The position numbers and the translations under genes are program-made. This document shows positions 34,919-44,766 of a stretch of 64,000 nt of DNA, piece after piece (within the stretch, counting starts at the first letter, position 1; every line of letters begins with the position of its first letter). Below the pieces are notes generated by a model. That model was not told the origin of the DNA. It saw nothing but the letters and a program-made list of their open reading frames with translations, and made no database searches. Source of the DNA: Arenibacter sp040216555 (GTDB lineage Bacteria; Bacteroidota; Bacteroidia; Flavobacteriales; Flavobacteriaceae). Location of the stretch: positions 3,322-67,321 of the forward strand of contig JAVJOW010000017.1 of NCBI GenBank assembly GCA_040216555.1, written 5' to 3'.

Positions 34919-35743
34919 ATGAATATCATTTCCGACTATCAAGAACATATAGATCACGCCATCAAATTTCTTTGGGAAGCTCTTCCTAGTTTGATTATGG
35001 CTATTATCATCTATATTTTGGGACTCTGGATTATAAGATTTATTAATCGAATGGTCCGTAAATTTTTTGATAGGGCAGACTATGACCCTTCATTGGAGTC
35101 CTTTTTGCAAAGTTTTATTAGCATAGGGCTTAAAATAATGCTCTTTGTAATAGTAATTACCCAGTTGGGTGTTCAATCCTCTTCCCTGGTAGCTATTATT
35201 GGTGCCGCCGGTCTGGCCATTGGCCTGGCCTTACAAGGTTCCTTGGCCAATTTTGCAGGCGGCGTCCTGTTATTACTATTCAAGCCTTTTAAGGTAGGTG
35301 ATTTTATTTCAGCACAAGGGGTAGATGGCACTGTAAGGGAAATATCCATATTTACCACAAAGATCAGCACCTTCGGCAATCAGATTGCCATTGTACCCAA
35401 TGGCCAATTATCCAATAACAACATCATTAATTATAATGCCCAAAACACCCGAAGGGACAAAATAGCAGTGGGTATAGGGTATAGCTCCAATATTAAATTG
35501 GCCAAAGAAATTTTACTGGAGATATGTTCAGAAAATGAAAACATCCTAAAAGATCCGGCCCCGGAAGTATATGTTGCGGAATTAGGGGATAGCTCCGTGA
35601 ATCTTTCCTTGCGGTTCTGGGCTGAAAATGATGTTTTTTGGGCTGCCCATTTCCACGTTATGGAAGAGCTTAAAAACAGATTTGATGCGGCAGGAATTGA
35701 AATCCCATTTCCACAAAGGGTTATTCACCAACCTCAGGCCTAA
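34919..35743 (+). CDS. mscS: Small-conductance mechanosensitive channel, MscS family
   Basis: A 274-residue inner-membrane channel that opens on osmotic downshock. Three membrane segments (about 20-42, 63-82, 90-112) precede the soluble vestibule. TM3 has the typical Gly/Ala packing pattern, AIIGAAGLAIGLALQGSLAN. The beta domain has FKPFKVGDFI, and the C-terminal alpha/beta domain ends FPQRVIHQPQA. The length equals E. coli MscS (286). It is convergent with tsaB: the two coding regions overlap by 4 nt. Confidence 0.95.
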   Translation: MNIISDYQEHIDHAIKFLWEALPSLIMAIIIYILGLWIIRFINRMVRKFFDRADYDPSLESFLQSFISIGLKIMLFVIVITQLGVQSSSLVAIIGAAGLAIGLALQGSLANFAGGVLLLLFKPFKVGDFISAQGVDGTVREISIFTTKISTFGNQIAIVPNGQLSNNNIINYNAQNTRRDKIAVGIGYSSNIKLAKEILLEICSENENILKDPAPEVYVAELGDSSVNLSLRFWAENDVFWAAHFHVMEELKNRFDAAGIEIPFPQRVIHQPQA

Positions 35744-36414
35744 GGTTTCTTAGTGGGCAACATAAAATCCTTTAAATAATACGGCTCAAAGTAGGCGACA
35801 TTTTCAAATTCGTTTGCTTTGAACTTTTTATAGGACAATTTTCCCATTTCTTTAGCTGTAGGTAATGCCGTATGGTAACTAAAATTTGGATGCTCCAACA
35901 GTTCCCGGCATTTTTCCGCTCCGTCTCCAACTAACAAAACCCTGCCTTTTTGTGCATATTCCAAAAAGCTGTCCTTGTTGATAATTTCTGCCCTGGTCTC
36001 CCTTATATTGTTCCCTTCCGAATCAAAAACTGCCGAATAAACTTCCATTCTCCTGGCATCCAACAGCGGAATTATAAAATCATAGTTTTTTTCATATCCC
36101 TGCTTTGCCAAACTTTCCAGTGTGGAAACCGATATCAGCGGGAGATCCAAAGAAAAACAAAGTCCCTTGGCTGCTGATACCCCTATGCGCAGACCTGTAT
36201 AAGACCCAGGGCCCTTGCTCACGGCAACGGCGGATATATCCTTAAAAGTTAAGGAAGCCCCTTTCAAAGCTTCCTCTATAAAAATGTGCAACTGTTCCGA
36301 ATGCGAATAGTTGGGACTGTTGTCTTCCCTTAAAGAAATAATTTCGCCGTTGTTGCCAACACTCACTGAACAATTGGTGGTTGCAGTCTCTAAATTTAAT
36401 ATCATAGCCATAAT
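35740..36414 (-). CDS. tsaB: tRNA t6A biosynthesis protein TsaB
   Basis: An ASKHA-fold protein (about 224 residues) that partners TsaD in making threonylcarbamoyl-adenosine at position 37 of ANN-reading tRNAs. Motifs are ILNLETATTNCSVS near the start, SHSEQLHIFIEEAL (about 38-51) and SKGPGSYTGLRIGVSAAKGL (about 66-85). An in-frame ATG at 36423 exists, but it lies inside the promoter box (36421-36428), so I chose 36414; 36408 is also possible. No TsaD or TsaE gene is close. It ends overlapping mscS by 4 nt. Confidence 0.94.
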   Translation of the reverse strand: MMAMILNLETATTNCSVSVGNNGEIISLREDNSPNYSHSEQLHIFIEEALKGASLTFKDISAVAVSKGPGSYTGLRIGVSAAKGLCFSLDLPLISVSTLESLAKQGYEKNYDFIIPLLDARRMEVYSAVFDSEGNNIRETRAEIINKDSFLEYAQKGRVLLVGDGAEKCRELLEHPNFSYHTALPTAKEMGKLSYKKFKANEFENVAYFEPYYLKDFMLPTKKP

Positions 36415-36420
36415 AGACGG

Positions 36421-36428
36421 CAAATATA
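36421..36428 (-). promoter_or_regulatory. Promoter -7 box for tsaB
   Basis: On the minus strand TATATTTG, an exact TAnnTTTG box. Transcription would begin about seven bases on, at or near the ATG at 36414, implying a leaderless or nearly leaderless message. Confidence 0.5.
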
Positions 36429-36430
36429 GC

Positions 36431-37771
36431 TTAATCCAATTTTATAGGTAAGCCAAAATAAAATTCCAGAACCTTTAACCTAAATATATAGTCATATTTT
36501 GTCCTTATTAATTCTGCCTCCGCATTATCTACCCTGGACTGTGACTGACTAAAATCGAAAGCGTTCATTAGGCCAACATCAAATCGTTCTTTTGTATAAT
36601 TATACGCCAACCTACGGGCCTCCAAAGATTTTTGGGCAGCTTCATAGGCTTTGGAAAAACTCTTTACATCTACATAGGCCTGATTTACGTTGGTTTCCAA
36701 ATCCAATTTGTCCTGCATCAATTGTAGCCTGGACCTTTCCACACCGATCTTGGCTCGCTGAATATTATTTTTAACGCTAAACCCGTTAAATACAGGAACA
36801 TTTAATTGTAGTCCATAAGCAATACCATCTGTTAAATACAACTGGTCCGCAAAAGAGATTCTATTTAAAGTCGATGGATTACGAAATTCACTTGAATATC
36901 GTGTACCATAATTGAAGAAAGCCCCTAAGGTTGGGTAAACTGCGCCTTTGGCTATTTGCAGGTCCTTAAGTGCCAATTCCACATTGGACAGAGAAAATTT
37001 AATATCATTCCTAAAGGTAAGGGCCTTATCAAAAATCGCTTTAGGGGAATTGTCCAATATATTGGAGGGAGGAATGTCAAATTCCTCGTCAGCAATATCA
37101 AAATTTTCGTAGTCCCTGATTTGAAGCAATTGTGCCAGACCTATCCTAGAGATCAACACTTGATTCTCCCCATTTACAATTTGTTGTTCCTGATTGGCGG
37201 CAGTAGCCTCTATTTCCAATAAATCGCCTCTTGGAACAACACCGGCATCCACCAATTCCTTGGTCCTTATCAAATCCTGCTCGGTTACGGCATATTGTGC
37301 CCTAAAAACCTTGAGCGACTCCTTATTGGACAAAACCTGTAAATAGGCATTGGCCACTGCAAGCATAATATCGTCCTTTAGGTTATCCAATCTATACTGA
37401 TTGGCCAAGGCATTCAATTTTGCCCTGTTTAGCCTGTGGATGCTCCTTAATCCATCAAAAAGATTTACCGAGGAACTAAATCCTCCTGATGCAGTTGTTA
37501 CCGTACCTGTAACCTGTTGGTTCCTGGATTGATCCAAAACTAGCCCCGAATTGCCAGAAAAACTTGCATTTGCATTAAAATTGGGCAACATATCCCCGAT
37601 GGCATCGGACTTATCTATTTTTGCATTTTCAAGATCGAGTTCAAACTGCTCTATGGTCAAGTTATTCTCCACGGCATAGTAAACACATTCTTCCAAGGTC
37701 CATTTTTTTTCTTGGGCGGATAGTACGCCACAACAGAAAATAAACAACCCTATAAGTATCTTAATTTTCAT
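36431..37771 (-). CDS. TolC-family outer membrane efflux protein
   Basis: The 446-residue outer-membrane factor has a signal peptide (about 1-19) and two homologous OEP repeats with long coiled-coil helices (KSLEARRLAYNYTKERFDVGL region at about 395-415 and a matching earlier one). It would form the trimeric exit duct for the efflux pump encoded upstream. It is the last gene of the eight-gene array, 42 nt after the adaptor gene. Only one TolC is encoded for two permease/adaptor sets. Start and length agree with the family. Confidence 0.93.
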   Translation of the reverse strand: MKIKILIGLFIFCCGVLSAQEKKWTLEECVYYAVENNLTIEQFELDLENAKIDKSDAIGDMLPNFNANASFSGNSGLVLDQSRNQQVTGTVTTASGGFSSSVNLFDGLRSIHRLNRAKLNALANQYRLDNLKDDIMLAVANAYLQVLSNKESLKVFRAQYAVTEQDLIRTKELVDAGVVPRGDLLEIEATAANQEQQIVNGENQVLISRIGLAQLLQIRDYENFDIADEEFDIPPSNILDNSPKAIFDKALTFRNDIKFSLSNVELALKDLQIAKGAVYPTLGAFFNYGTRYSSEFRNPSTLNRISFADQLYLTDGIAYGLQLNVPVFNGFSVKNNIQRAKIGVERSRLQLMQDKLDLETNVNQAYVDVKSFSKAYEAAQKSLEARRLAYNYTKERFDVGLMNAFDFSQSQSRVDNAEAELIRTKYDYIFRLKVLEFYFGLPIKLD

Positions 37772-37813
37772 GATTTGATTATTTTTTGATTGTTTTTTTG
37801 ATTGATGTTCCGC

Positions 37814-38962
37814 TTATTTGCCTTCCTCTGTTTCACTATCTTCTTCGGCACCCTTCTTAATAGGCTCGGTTTTGTTCCAAATCTTCACCCTATCATCCTT
37901 GGTAATGCCTGAAACAATTTCAACATTCACACCGTCTGAAATCCCTATCTCAACATCCTTTCTTTCAAATTTTTGTTCTTCCACTGTACCTATGGCCACT
38001 TCAACAAAGGGTTTATCCGTTACTTTATCAAATTGTAAAAGAGCCTCGGGTATTACCATTACACTATCCTTCTTTTCCAGTACCAAAGAGGCATTGGCAC
38101 TATAACCGGCACGTATCAAAAAGTCGTCTTCCACGGTTACATCGCCTTCTATCTTAAATTGCACAGCTCCAGATTCCTCAACACCCTTAGGTGCAATAAA
38201 CCTAAGTTTGGCATCGAACTTTTTATCGTTTATGGCACCCAAACTAATCTCCAAGGGCATTCCCAATTCCAATTTCCCCACTTCACCTTCATCCACTTTT
38301 CCTTCAAAAATCATGATGCTCAAATCGGCAATAGTGGCTATGGTAGTCCCGTCATTAAAGTTGTTACTCTGAATTACCTGGTCTCCTTCCTTAACGGGAA
38401 TCTCAAGGACAGTCCCGGAAACAGTGGCCCGAATGTTGGTGTTGGCCGTGGCACTGCCACCGGCCGACCCATCCCGGATAATCTGGTAATCGGATTGCGC
38501 ATTCTGAAGTTCCAATTTTGCCTGATCATATCGCAACTGTTGCGTATTAAAATCTTGGGAAGAAATTACTCCTTTATCAAAAATGGCCTTATTCCGGTCA
38601 TATTCTATTTTGGTATTATTCAATGCTATTTCTGCATTTTTTACCCGACCTCTCGCCTGGTTCAAAGATTGTTCATTGGGAACCACTTTTATTTTAGCAA
38701 TTAGGTCGCCCGCATTTACCTTGGCTCCCTCTTTCAAAAAGATTTCATCAATGATACCGGATATCTGTGGCTTTATTTCCACTTCATCCTCAGGAACCAC
38801 TTTACCAGTTGCTACAGATTTCTTTTGGATATTGGCCGTAAAAGGATTTTTTGTTTCGTAGGTAATGGCCGATTTACTATTCGACTTCACAAAAAAGGCT
38901 GCTGCCCAAAGAGCTCCCAGCACCAAAACTCCGATTAGCACATATTTTACAATCTTGTTCAT
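37814..38962 (-). CDS. MacA-like periplasmic adaptor, set B
   Basis: The 382-residue adaptor has an N-terminal membrane anchor (about 5-25), a lipoyl/HlyD region split by a coiled coil (about 95-165), and a beta-barrel plus membrane-proximal part. The phrases AKIKVVPNEQSLNQAR and FDKGVISSQDF match MacA-type proteins. It bridges the inner-membrane permeases and TolC. It is clearly paralogous to the adaptor at 42281-43393; both share ATVSG-VLE, IFEGKVDE-EVGK and FIAPKG/YIAPKG segments. Its C-terminus is rich in Glu and Lys. Confidence 0.92.
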   Translation of the reverse strand: MNKIVKYVLIGVLVLGALWAAAFFVKSNSKSAITYETKNPFTANIQKKSVATGKVVPEDEVEIKPQISGIIDEIFLKEGAKVNAGDLIAKIKVVPNEQSLNQARGRVKNAEIALNNTKIEYDRNKAIFDKGVISSQDFNTQQLRYDQAKLELQNAQSDYQIIRDGSAGGSATANTNIRATVSGTVLEIPVKEGDQVIQSNNFNDGTTIATIADLSIMIFEGKVDEGEVGKLELGMPLEISLGAINDKKFDAKLRFIAPKGVEESGAVQFKIEGDVTVEDDFLIRAGYSANASLVLEKKDSVMVIPEALLQFDKVTDKPFVEVAIGTVEEQKFERKDVEIGISDGVNVEIVSGITKDDRVKIWNKTEPIKKGAEEDSETEEGK

Positions 38963-38993
38963 TTTACTATATATTTATTTGTATTGGTTTGTT

Positions 38994-40256
38994 TTATTCT
39001 TCTCTTAAAGCATCTATTGGTTTTATACTTACTGCTCGTTGGGCAGGTATCAGGCCTATTAATGTGCCAAGCACTACCATTAAAGCCAAGGCCCCCAAAA
39101 CATAAGGTATGGGCACAGTTGGATTGGCGTAGGGGAAATCCATACCCTGGGTGAATTTATTGATCAGACTTAGCACTCCCGCCCCAAGAATAATTCCCAT
39201 AACGCCGGCCAGCATAGTTAGAAACACCGATTCCAATATAATAAGGGAACGCACTTCCCTGGGTGTAGCTCCAAGGGCGCGCCTTACTCCCAATTCTTTG
39301 GTCCTTTCCTTGACAGAAATCAATAAAATATTGCCAATTCCTATAACTCCCGCCAAAATCGTAGCAATCCCAACGACCAAGGACATGAAGGTCAAACCCT
39401 TTGCAAAACCAACTATTCTATTGAATACTTCTCCTAGATTAAATGAACCAATAGCACGCTCATCCTTTGGGTTTACGTTGTGGATACTCTTGAGAACCGC
39501 CTTCACATTTTCCTCTACCTTTATAACATCTGCATCATCATAGGCTGCGATTGCGAACCAACCCACATTTTCACCTGTATTATATAATTTTTTGAAAGTA
39601 GTAAAGGGTATATAGATATCTGAATCGCTTTCAAATCCACCTCCTGGCGTAAACTTATGCACGCCCACGACTTGGAAAAACACATTATCGATCCTTATAT
39701 ACCCCCCTATGGGATTCTCATCATTTTCAAACAAGTCCTTTTGTGTGCGCTCCCCAATGACACATACTTTTCTGGCGCCATCAATATCCTCATCATTTAT
39801 AAATCTGCCACCATCATAGATTTTCTTGGTAGCGATTTTTGTGGAAATAGGATAATCCCCATAGATCGCATAGCTACCAGACTTACCGCTTCTAATAATC
39901 TGGGCCGGGCTACCGCCAAAAATGCCCTTCACATTTCTTGGGGCAATATATTGAATCTCGGGAATCCTGTTTTTTAACATGACCCCATCATTTAATTTAA
40001 GTTGCAACTGTCTTCCTGTCTTAAATCCCTTATAAGGCATACTTGTACTTTGAGCCCAGGTGAACATACTGTTCATGGCCACATTTTGAAATTGTTTCTC
40101 GAACCCATTGTCCAAACCTTTAGCGGCTCCAGACAATACGATATAAATTAATATTCCCCATAATACGCCAATCACCGTAATAATGGTCCTGGTCCTATTT
40201 TTACCAATAGAACCAAAAATCTCCTGCCATGTATTACTATCAAATAAAAATCGCAT
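38994..40256 (-). CDS. MacB-like ABC transporter permease, set B second permease
   Basis: A 420-residue permease of the MacB/FtsX type: one N-terminal membrane helix, a large periplasmic MacB_PCD domain (about 50-260), and three C-terminal helices. The ERTKELGVRRALGATPREVRS loop (about 305-325) is typical. There is no fused ATPase, unlike E. coli MacB. It closely matches 43479-44738 in its opening (RTIITVIGVLWGILI). It starts one nucleotide after the first permease of the set stops, so translation is probably coupled. Confidence 0.92.
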   Translation of the reverse strand: MRFLFDSNTWQEIFGSIGKNRTRTIITVIGVLWGILIYIVLSGAAKGLDNGFEKQFQNVAMNSMFTWAQSTSMPYKGFKTGRQLQLKLNDGVMLKNRIPEIQYIAPRNVKGIFGGSPAQIIRSGKSGSYAIYGDYPISTKIATKKIYDGGRFINDEDIDGARKVCVIGERTQKDLFENDENPIGGYIRIDNVFFQVVGVHKFTPGGGFESDSDIYIPFTTFKKLYNTGENVGWFAIAAYDDADVIKVEENVKAVLKSIHNVNPKDERAIGSFNLGEVFNRIVGFAKGLTFMSLVVGIATILAGVIGIGNILLISVKERTKELGVRRALGATPREVRSLIILESVFLTMLAGVMGIILGAGVLSLINKFTQGMDFPYANPTVPIPYVLGALALMVVLGTLIGLIPAQRAVSIKPIDALREE

Positions 40257-40257
40257 A

Positions 40258-41487
40258 TTATTCGTCTCTTAAGGCTTCAATTGGTTTTATTTCCGCTGCT
40301 CTTTTGGCCGGAATATATCCTGCAATGGCCCCAAACAGTATCAATACCAGAGTTGCACTAATGGCCATGGTCATATCTATATAGGGATTGGTTATAAAGT
40401 AGTCCTTCAACTTTTCACCCAAGGAGTTCAAAATAAAAATCCCCAAAAGCATTCCGAAGAATCCAGAAATGGTAGTAATAAAAACCGACTCCAATAGTAT
40501 TGAACCTATGACCGATTTAGGTGTGGCCCCGAGCGCCTTTCTAATCCCAAGTTCCTTGGTACGTTCCTTGACTACAAACACCATAATATTACTAATTCCT
40601 ATTATGCCCGCTATTATGGTACCAAAGGCCACCAGGGCAACTATAATTTGTAAAACCCTCGCGAATTGCTGATTTTGCTTCAACTGGTCGGCCACATTTC
40701 TGATAAACACTCCGTTCTGGTCATCCGGGCTTATGTATTTCTTTTCCTTAAAAAAACGATCTAGACTTCTATCCAGGGCCATTGCCCCTGCATAACCGAT
40801 CTCAGGTTTAAATGCGACTATTAGTTGATCTATTTTGTCGGTATTTTTCTCAATGAGCTGTCGTGTTGTGTAGGGCATATAGATCAATCGCTCTTCATTA
40901 TCTCCACCATCGTCCTGGAAAACACCGATAACCATAAACGCACTCCCTGCCACATCTATGTATTCCCCTACGGCATTGTTGTTTCCAAAAAGATCTTGCT
41001 CTACCAACCTCCCAATGACCACATATTTTGTTTTGTTTTTGATATCCTGCTCGTTTATAAAACGACCCTTCATCATAATGGTCTTTTCGGCATATTGATG
41101 CGCAGGACCAACCGCTCTGGTAGTATAGTTATTGAATTCGTTCTTGTATTTCACCAAACCGCCTCTGGAAATACGGGGAGTGGTATACTCAACAAACATG
41201 GCCAGATTTTTATTAATGTCTGCCAGATCACTATTATCAAACTCTATGACCCTATTGGATTTATAACCTTTGTACGGAATGGTAGTTCTACCAGGAAATA
41301 CGTAAAGTACATTAGTAGCATCATCCCCAAAAAACTCATTGAAGGTGTTGACCAGTCCGTTTCCCATTCCAAACAGAACAACGAAAATCAGAATACCCAA
41401 AGCCACGGTAAAACCGGACAGAAAAGTCCTTAGCTTATTCTTTTGAATAGTTTCAAATATTTCCTTCCAATTATCCCTACTAAACAT
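40258..41487 (-). CDS. MacB-like ABC transporter permease, set B first permease
   Basis: A 409-residue MacB/FtsX-type permease with an N-terminal helix (about 20-40), a periplasmic domain, and three helices after ERTKELGIRKALGATPKSV (about 308-326). It overlaps the ATPase gene by 8 nt. Its opening, EIFETIQKNKLRTFLSG, resembles 44767-46014 rather than its immediate partner, indicating that each set holds one permease of each type and suggesting heterodimers. Confidence 0.92.
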   Translation of the reverse strand: MFSRDNWKEIFETIQKNKLRTFLSGFTVALGILIFVVLFGMGNGLVNTFNEFFGDDATNVLYVFPGRTTIPYKGYKSNRVIEFDNSDLADINKNLAMFVEYTTPRISRGGLVKYKNEFNNYTTRAVGPAHQYAEKTIMMKGRFINEQDIKNKTKYVVIGRLVEQDLFGNNNAVGEYIDVAGSAFMVIGVFQDDGGDNEERLIYMPYTTRQLIEKNTDKIDQLIVAFKPEIGYAGAMALDRSLDRFFKEKKYISPDDQNGVFIRNVADQLKQNQQFARVLQIIVALVAFGTIIAGIIGISNIMVFVVKERTKELGIRKALGATPKSVIGSILLESVFITTISGFFGMLLGIFILNSLGEKLKDYFITNPYIDMTMAISATLVLILFGAIAGYIPAKRAAEIKPIEALRDE

Positions 41488-42181
41488 ATTGGGAGGCTCT
41501 AACCTGTTTTATTTTTTTATCCTCAACGATAACCCCATCCTTTAAGTGAACAATTCTCTTGCACATGTCCGCAATGTCCGGCTCATGAGTAACTATTAGT
41601 ATGGTATTGCCGGCATCGTTTATTTTTTGGATAAGATCCATTACCTCGTAGGAAGTGGTACTGTCAAGGGCACCGGTAGGCTCATCCGCCAACAATACTT
41701 TGGGCTCAGCTGCCATGGCCCTGGCTATGGCCACCCTTTGTTTTTGTCCCCCGGACAATTCACTCGGCAAATGGTCTGCCCATTCACGTAAACCTACTTG
41801 TTCCAAGTATTTTAAAGCCTTTTCCTGCCTTTCCTTTCTCCCCACTTTCTGATAATATAGCGGAAGTGCCACATTTTCCATGGCGCTTTTATAATTGATC
41901 AAATTAAAGGATTGAAAAACAAAACCTAAAAACTTGTTCCTGTATTGTGCCGCCTTCGTCTCATTCAAATCTTTAATGGGTACCCCGTCCAAGGTATAGG
42001 ATCCCTCATCCAATACGTCCAACATACCAAGTATATTAAGCAAGGTGGACTTGCCAGAACCCGAAGACCCCATAATGGCCACAAGCTCCCCTTCTTCAAC
42101 AGAAAAATTAATGCCTTTTAATACATGAAGGGAATTGCTTCCCATTTTATAGGATTTATGAAGATCTTTAATTTCTATCAT
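41480..42181 (-). CDS. ABC transporter ATPase, MacB/LolD-like
   Basis: The 233-residue ATPase has Walker A GSSGSGKS (38-45), the Q-loop at FQSFN, signature LSGGQ (142-146), Walker B VLLADE (162-167) and the H-loop VTHE. It belongs to the MacB/LolD group that powers export or lipoprotein release by mechanotransmission. It is the only ATPase in the eight-gene array, so it may drive both permease pairs. A promoter-like box lies 35 nt upstream, inside the array. It overlaps the next permease by 8 nt. Confidence 0.95.
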   Translation of the reverse strand: MIEIKDLHKSYKMGSNSLHVLKGINFSVEEGELVAIMGSSGSGKSTLLNILGMLDVLDEGSYTLDGVPIKDLNETKAAQYRNKFLGFVFQSFNLINYKSAMENVALPLYYQKVGRKERQEKALKYLEQVGLREWADHLPSELSGGQKQRVAIARAMAAEPKVLLADEPTGALDSTTSYEVMDLIQKINDAGNTILIVTHEPDIADMCKRIVHLKDGVIVEDKKIKQVRASQYV

Positions 42182-42215
42182 GATTTATTGAATTAGGTAA
42201 GCATGTCGGAAAATA

Positions 42216-42223
42216 CAAAGATA
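42216..42223 (-). promoter_or_regulatory. Internal promoter -7 box before the ABC ATPase gene
   Basis: On the minus strand TATCTTTG, an exact box, in the 99-nt gap between adaptor A and the ATPase gene. It could let the ATPase-permease-adaptor-TolC part be expressed apart from the first three genes. Confidence 0.45.
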
Positions 42224-42280
42224 AGACAGACTATCGATAAAGTCGTTACAACAGACTGTGTTAAAGCTATGTTAAATAAA

Positions 42281-43393
42281 TTATGCGCCAAGGGCTGCAG
42301 GTTTTATTTCGTTCCAAACTTTTATGTCATCATCTGGTTTTATTCCATTTAAAATTTGGATATAGATTCCGTCACTCACCCCTAATTGAATTTCCCTACG
42401 TTCAAATTTCTGGCTCCCGGTAGCAATTTCGACGAAAGGTTTTTTGGTATCGGGATCAAATTGGATCAAGGCTTCCTTCACCGCCAGAACACTATCCGCC
42501 TTGGCTAATATAATTGAAGCATTGGCACTAAGACCTGCCCTGATAAATATGGAATCGCGCTTCTTTAAAGTACCTTTGATTTCGAACTGAATGGCTCCAT
42601 TTTCCACTTTTCCCTTGGGCGCAATATAGTCCAGTACGGCGTCGAACACAGCATTCTCTATGGCCCCCACTGTAATTTCCAGGGGTAGGTTTTCCTTAAT
42701 TTTTCCTACTTCCGATTCGTCTACCTTGCCTTCAAAAATCATCTTATCTACATCAGCAATGGCTGCAATGGTAGTACCCTCATTAAAATTATTGGATTCT
42801 ATTACCTGATTTCCAACTTCTACCGGCACTTCCAACACCATTCCGCTCACCGTTGCCCGTATCATGGTATTTGCCTCATTACCATACCCTTTGGTAGTTC
42901 CGGTTTTAACGATATCAAAGCGTTTGTTGGCAGCAGCATAAGATTGCTTGGCCTGTTCATAGGAAACCTCTGCCTTTTCCAAATCTACTTTGGAAATTAC
43001 CCCCTTATCGAACAAGGTTTTCTGCCGTTCCCAATTGCGCTTTTGGTCATCCAAGGTAATCTTGGCCTCTTCTATGGTATTCTTGGCCTCGTTCAAGGAA
43101 GACAGGTTGGGAACCACCTTTATCTTGGCAATTAAATCGCCCGATTTAACATAGTCGCCCCCTTCCACAAAAACTTCCTCTATAACCCCTGAAATATTTG
43201 GTTTTATCAGCACCTCTTCCAAAGGCAGTATACTGCCCGTAGCCACAGTTTTCTTTATAATAGTTTGTGTAGAAGGCTTTTCAGTGGCATAGACCACCGG
43301 ATCTTCGGCATTCTTTTTATACAGGTAATACAAGGACCCACCACAACTAAAAACGATAAATAATAAAATTATAACGGTAATCGACTTCTTCAT
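42281..43393 (-). CDS. MacA-like periplasmic adaptor, set A
   Basis: A 370-residue adaptor with an N-terminal membrane anchor and, at residues 15-20, an FSCGG run that could be a lipobox-like site. The lipoyl region, coiled coil (about 90-160) and barrel are in the usual order. It parallels the set B adaptor through most of its length. It is followed by a 99-nt gap before the ATPase gene, the largest gap in the array. Confidence 0.92.
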   Translation of the reverse strand: MKKSITVIILLFIVFSCGGSLYYLYKKNAEDPVVYATEKPSTQTIIKKTVATGSILPLEEVLIKPNISGVIEEVFVEGGDYVKSGDLIAKIKVVPNLSSLNEAKNTIEEAKITLDDQKRNWERQKTLFDKGVISKVDLEKAEVSYEQAKQSYAAANKRFDIVKTGTTKGYGNEANTMIRATVSGMVLEVPVEVGNQVIESNNFNEGTTIAAIADVDKMIFEGKVDESEVGKIKENLPLEITVGAIENAVFDAVLDYIAPKGKVENGAIQFEIKGTLKKRDSIFIRAGLSANASIILAKADSVLAVKEALIQFDPDTKKPFVEIATGSQKFERREIQLGVSDGIYIQILNGIKPDDDIKVWNEIKPAALGA

Positions 43394-43478
43394 GTTTTTG
43401 ATTTGTTTTTGTTTGATTGATTTCTACTAATATTTTATTCCTAGTTCAAAATTTTACAGCTTCATAATAATGGAAAGG

Positions 43479-44738
43479 CTACTCCATTCTCAACGCCTCT
43501 ATCGGCTTAACTTTTATAGCACTTTGGGCAGGTATAAATCCGGCCAACAACCCCGATACCACCAAAATAATCAAGGCCACCAGTACCACCCCTAAACTTA
43601 CACTGGGATTTGCGAACATTTCAATTGGCCCATTGCTTTCCAGAAAATAATTAATGAGGTAGATGACCATGGCCCCAAAACTGATTCCTGCCATCCCGGA
43701 CATGATGGTCAAAAAAATAGATTCCATAATAATTTGAAGCTTAATGGACCATGGGTTTTCACCCAAAGCCCGTCGTATCCCTATTTCCTTGGTCCGCTCC
43801 TTGACCACTATCAACATAATATTGCTAACCCCGATTACACCGGACAACAATACCAACACACCAACAAAATAAGCTATCCACCGCATGGCCTTAAATAGGC
43901 CCAGCACTCTGTTAAACTCTTCAAACAGATCAAAATGCCCAACAGCACGTAGATCTTGGGGATGAATTTTTTGATTTTCCCGTACCACCGTAAATATTTG
44001 CTCCTTTAGTTGGGTGATGGACGAATTGTCATTGGCCGTAATGGCCATCCAACCCACGTTGTTAGCTTGGTTAAAAGCTTGGGAAAAAGAAGTAAAGGGT
44101 ATAAAAATTTCCTTTTGGATCTCCTCGGCATTACCATCATTGGAATTCTTCCTATAGGTACCAACAACCATGAAATTTACTCCCTGGATCTTAATATAGG
44201 TGCCTATTGCCTCTTCCCCCACATTATATAGGCTGGTACGAACCCCTTCACCGATTACCGCCACCTTTCTTTTTCCTTCTATATCCAATTGGTTAATAAA
44301 TCTACCGGAGGTGATGCTCATTGGATCCTGATTTATAATATCCGGATAATCGCCATAGACATTAAATGCCCCGGTTTTTATTCCCCTCACCACATTATTG
44401 GTTCCATTAAAACCTCCCAATTGGTTTCTAGGAGACACAAACCTAAGATCCGGCACTTTTTGTTTTATAGCGGCTACATCCTCCAATTTAAAAGTAAAAC
44501 GCCTTCCCTTTGGCAGGCCTTTATAGGCTATGGAGGTTCCTTGGGTCCACATAAACATTGTATTGGTTGCAATATCACCAAAATTGGAGCGTATACCGTT
44601 CTCCAATCCCTTCCCTGCCGCTAAGAGGACGATCAATATCAATATACCCCAAAAAACTCCAAATGCGGTTAAAATGGTCCTGAACCAGTTGCTGGTCAGC
44701 ACTTCAAGTATTTCTTTCCATCGGTCCTTATTGAACAT
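43479..44738 (-). CDS. MacB-like ABC transporter permease, set A second permease
   Basis: A 419-residue permease with an N-terminal helix, a large periplasmic domain and three C-terminal helices after ERTKEIGIRRALGENPWSI (about 314-332). Its N-terminal FRTILTAFGVFWGILILIV and NTMFMWTQGTS segments pair it with the set B second permease. It begins 28 nt after its partner and lies 85 nt before the set A adaptor. Confidence 0.92.
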   Translation of the reverse strand: MFNKDRWKEILEVLTSNWFRTILTAFGVFWGILILIVLLAAGKGLENGIRSNFGDIATNTMFMWTQGTSIAYKGLPKGRRFTFKLEDVAAIKQKVPDLRFVSPRNQLGGFNGTNNVVRGIKTGAFNVYGDYPDIINQDPMSITSGRFINQLDIEGKRKVAVIGEGVRTSLYNVGEEAIGTYIKIQGVNFMVVGTYRKNSNDGNAEEIQKEIFIPFTSFSQAFNQANNVGWMAITANDNSSITQLKEQIFTVVRENQKIHPQDLRAVGHFDLFEEFNRVLGLFKAMRWIAYFVGVLVLLSGVIGVSNIMLIVVKERTKEIGIRRALGENPWSIKLQIIMESIFLTIMSGMAGISFGAMVIYLINYFLESNGPIEMFANPSVSLGVVLVALIILVVSGLLAGFIPAQSAIKVKPIEALRME

Positions 44739-44766
44739 ATCTTTTCGTTATTTGCAATCAACGGTC

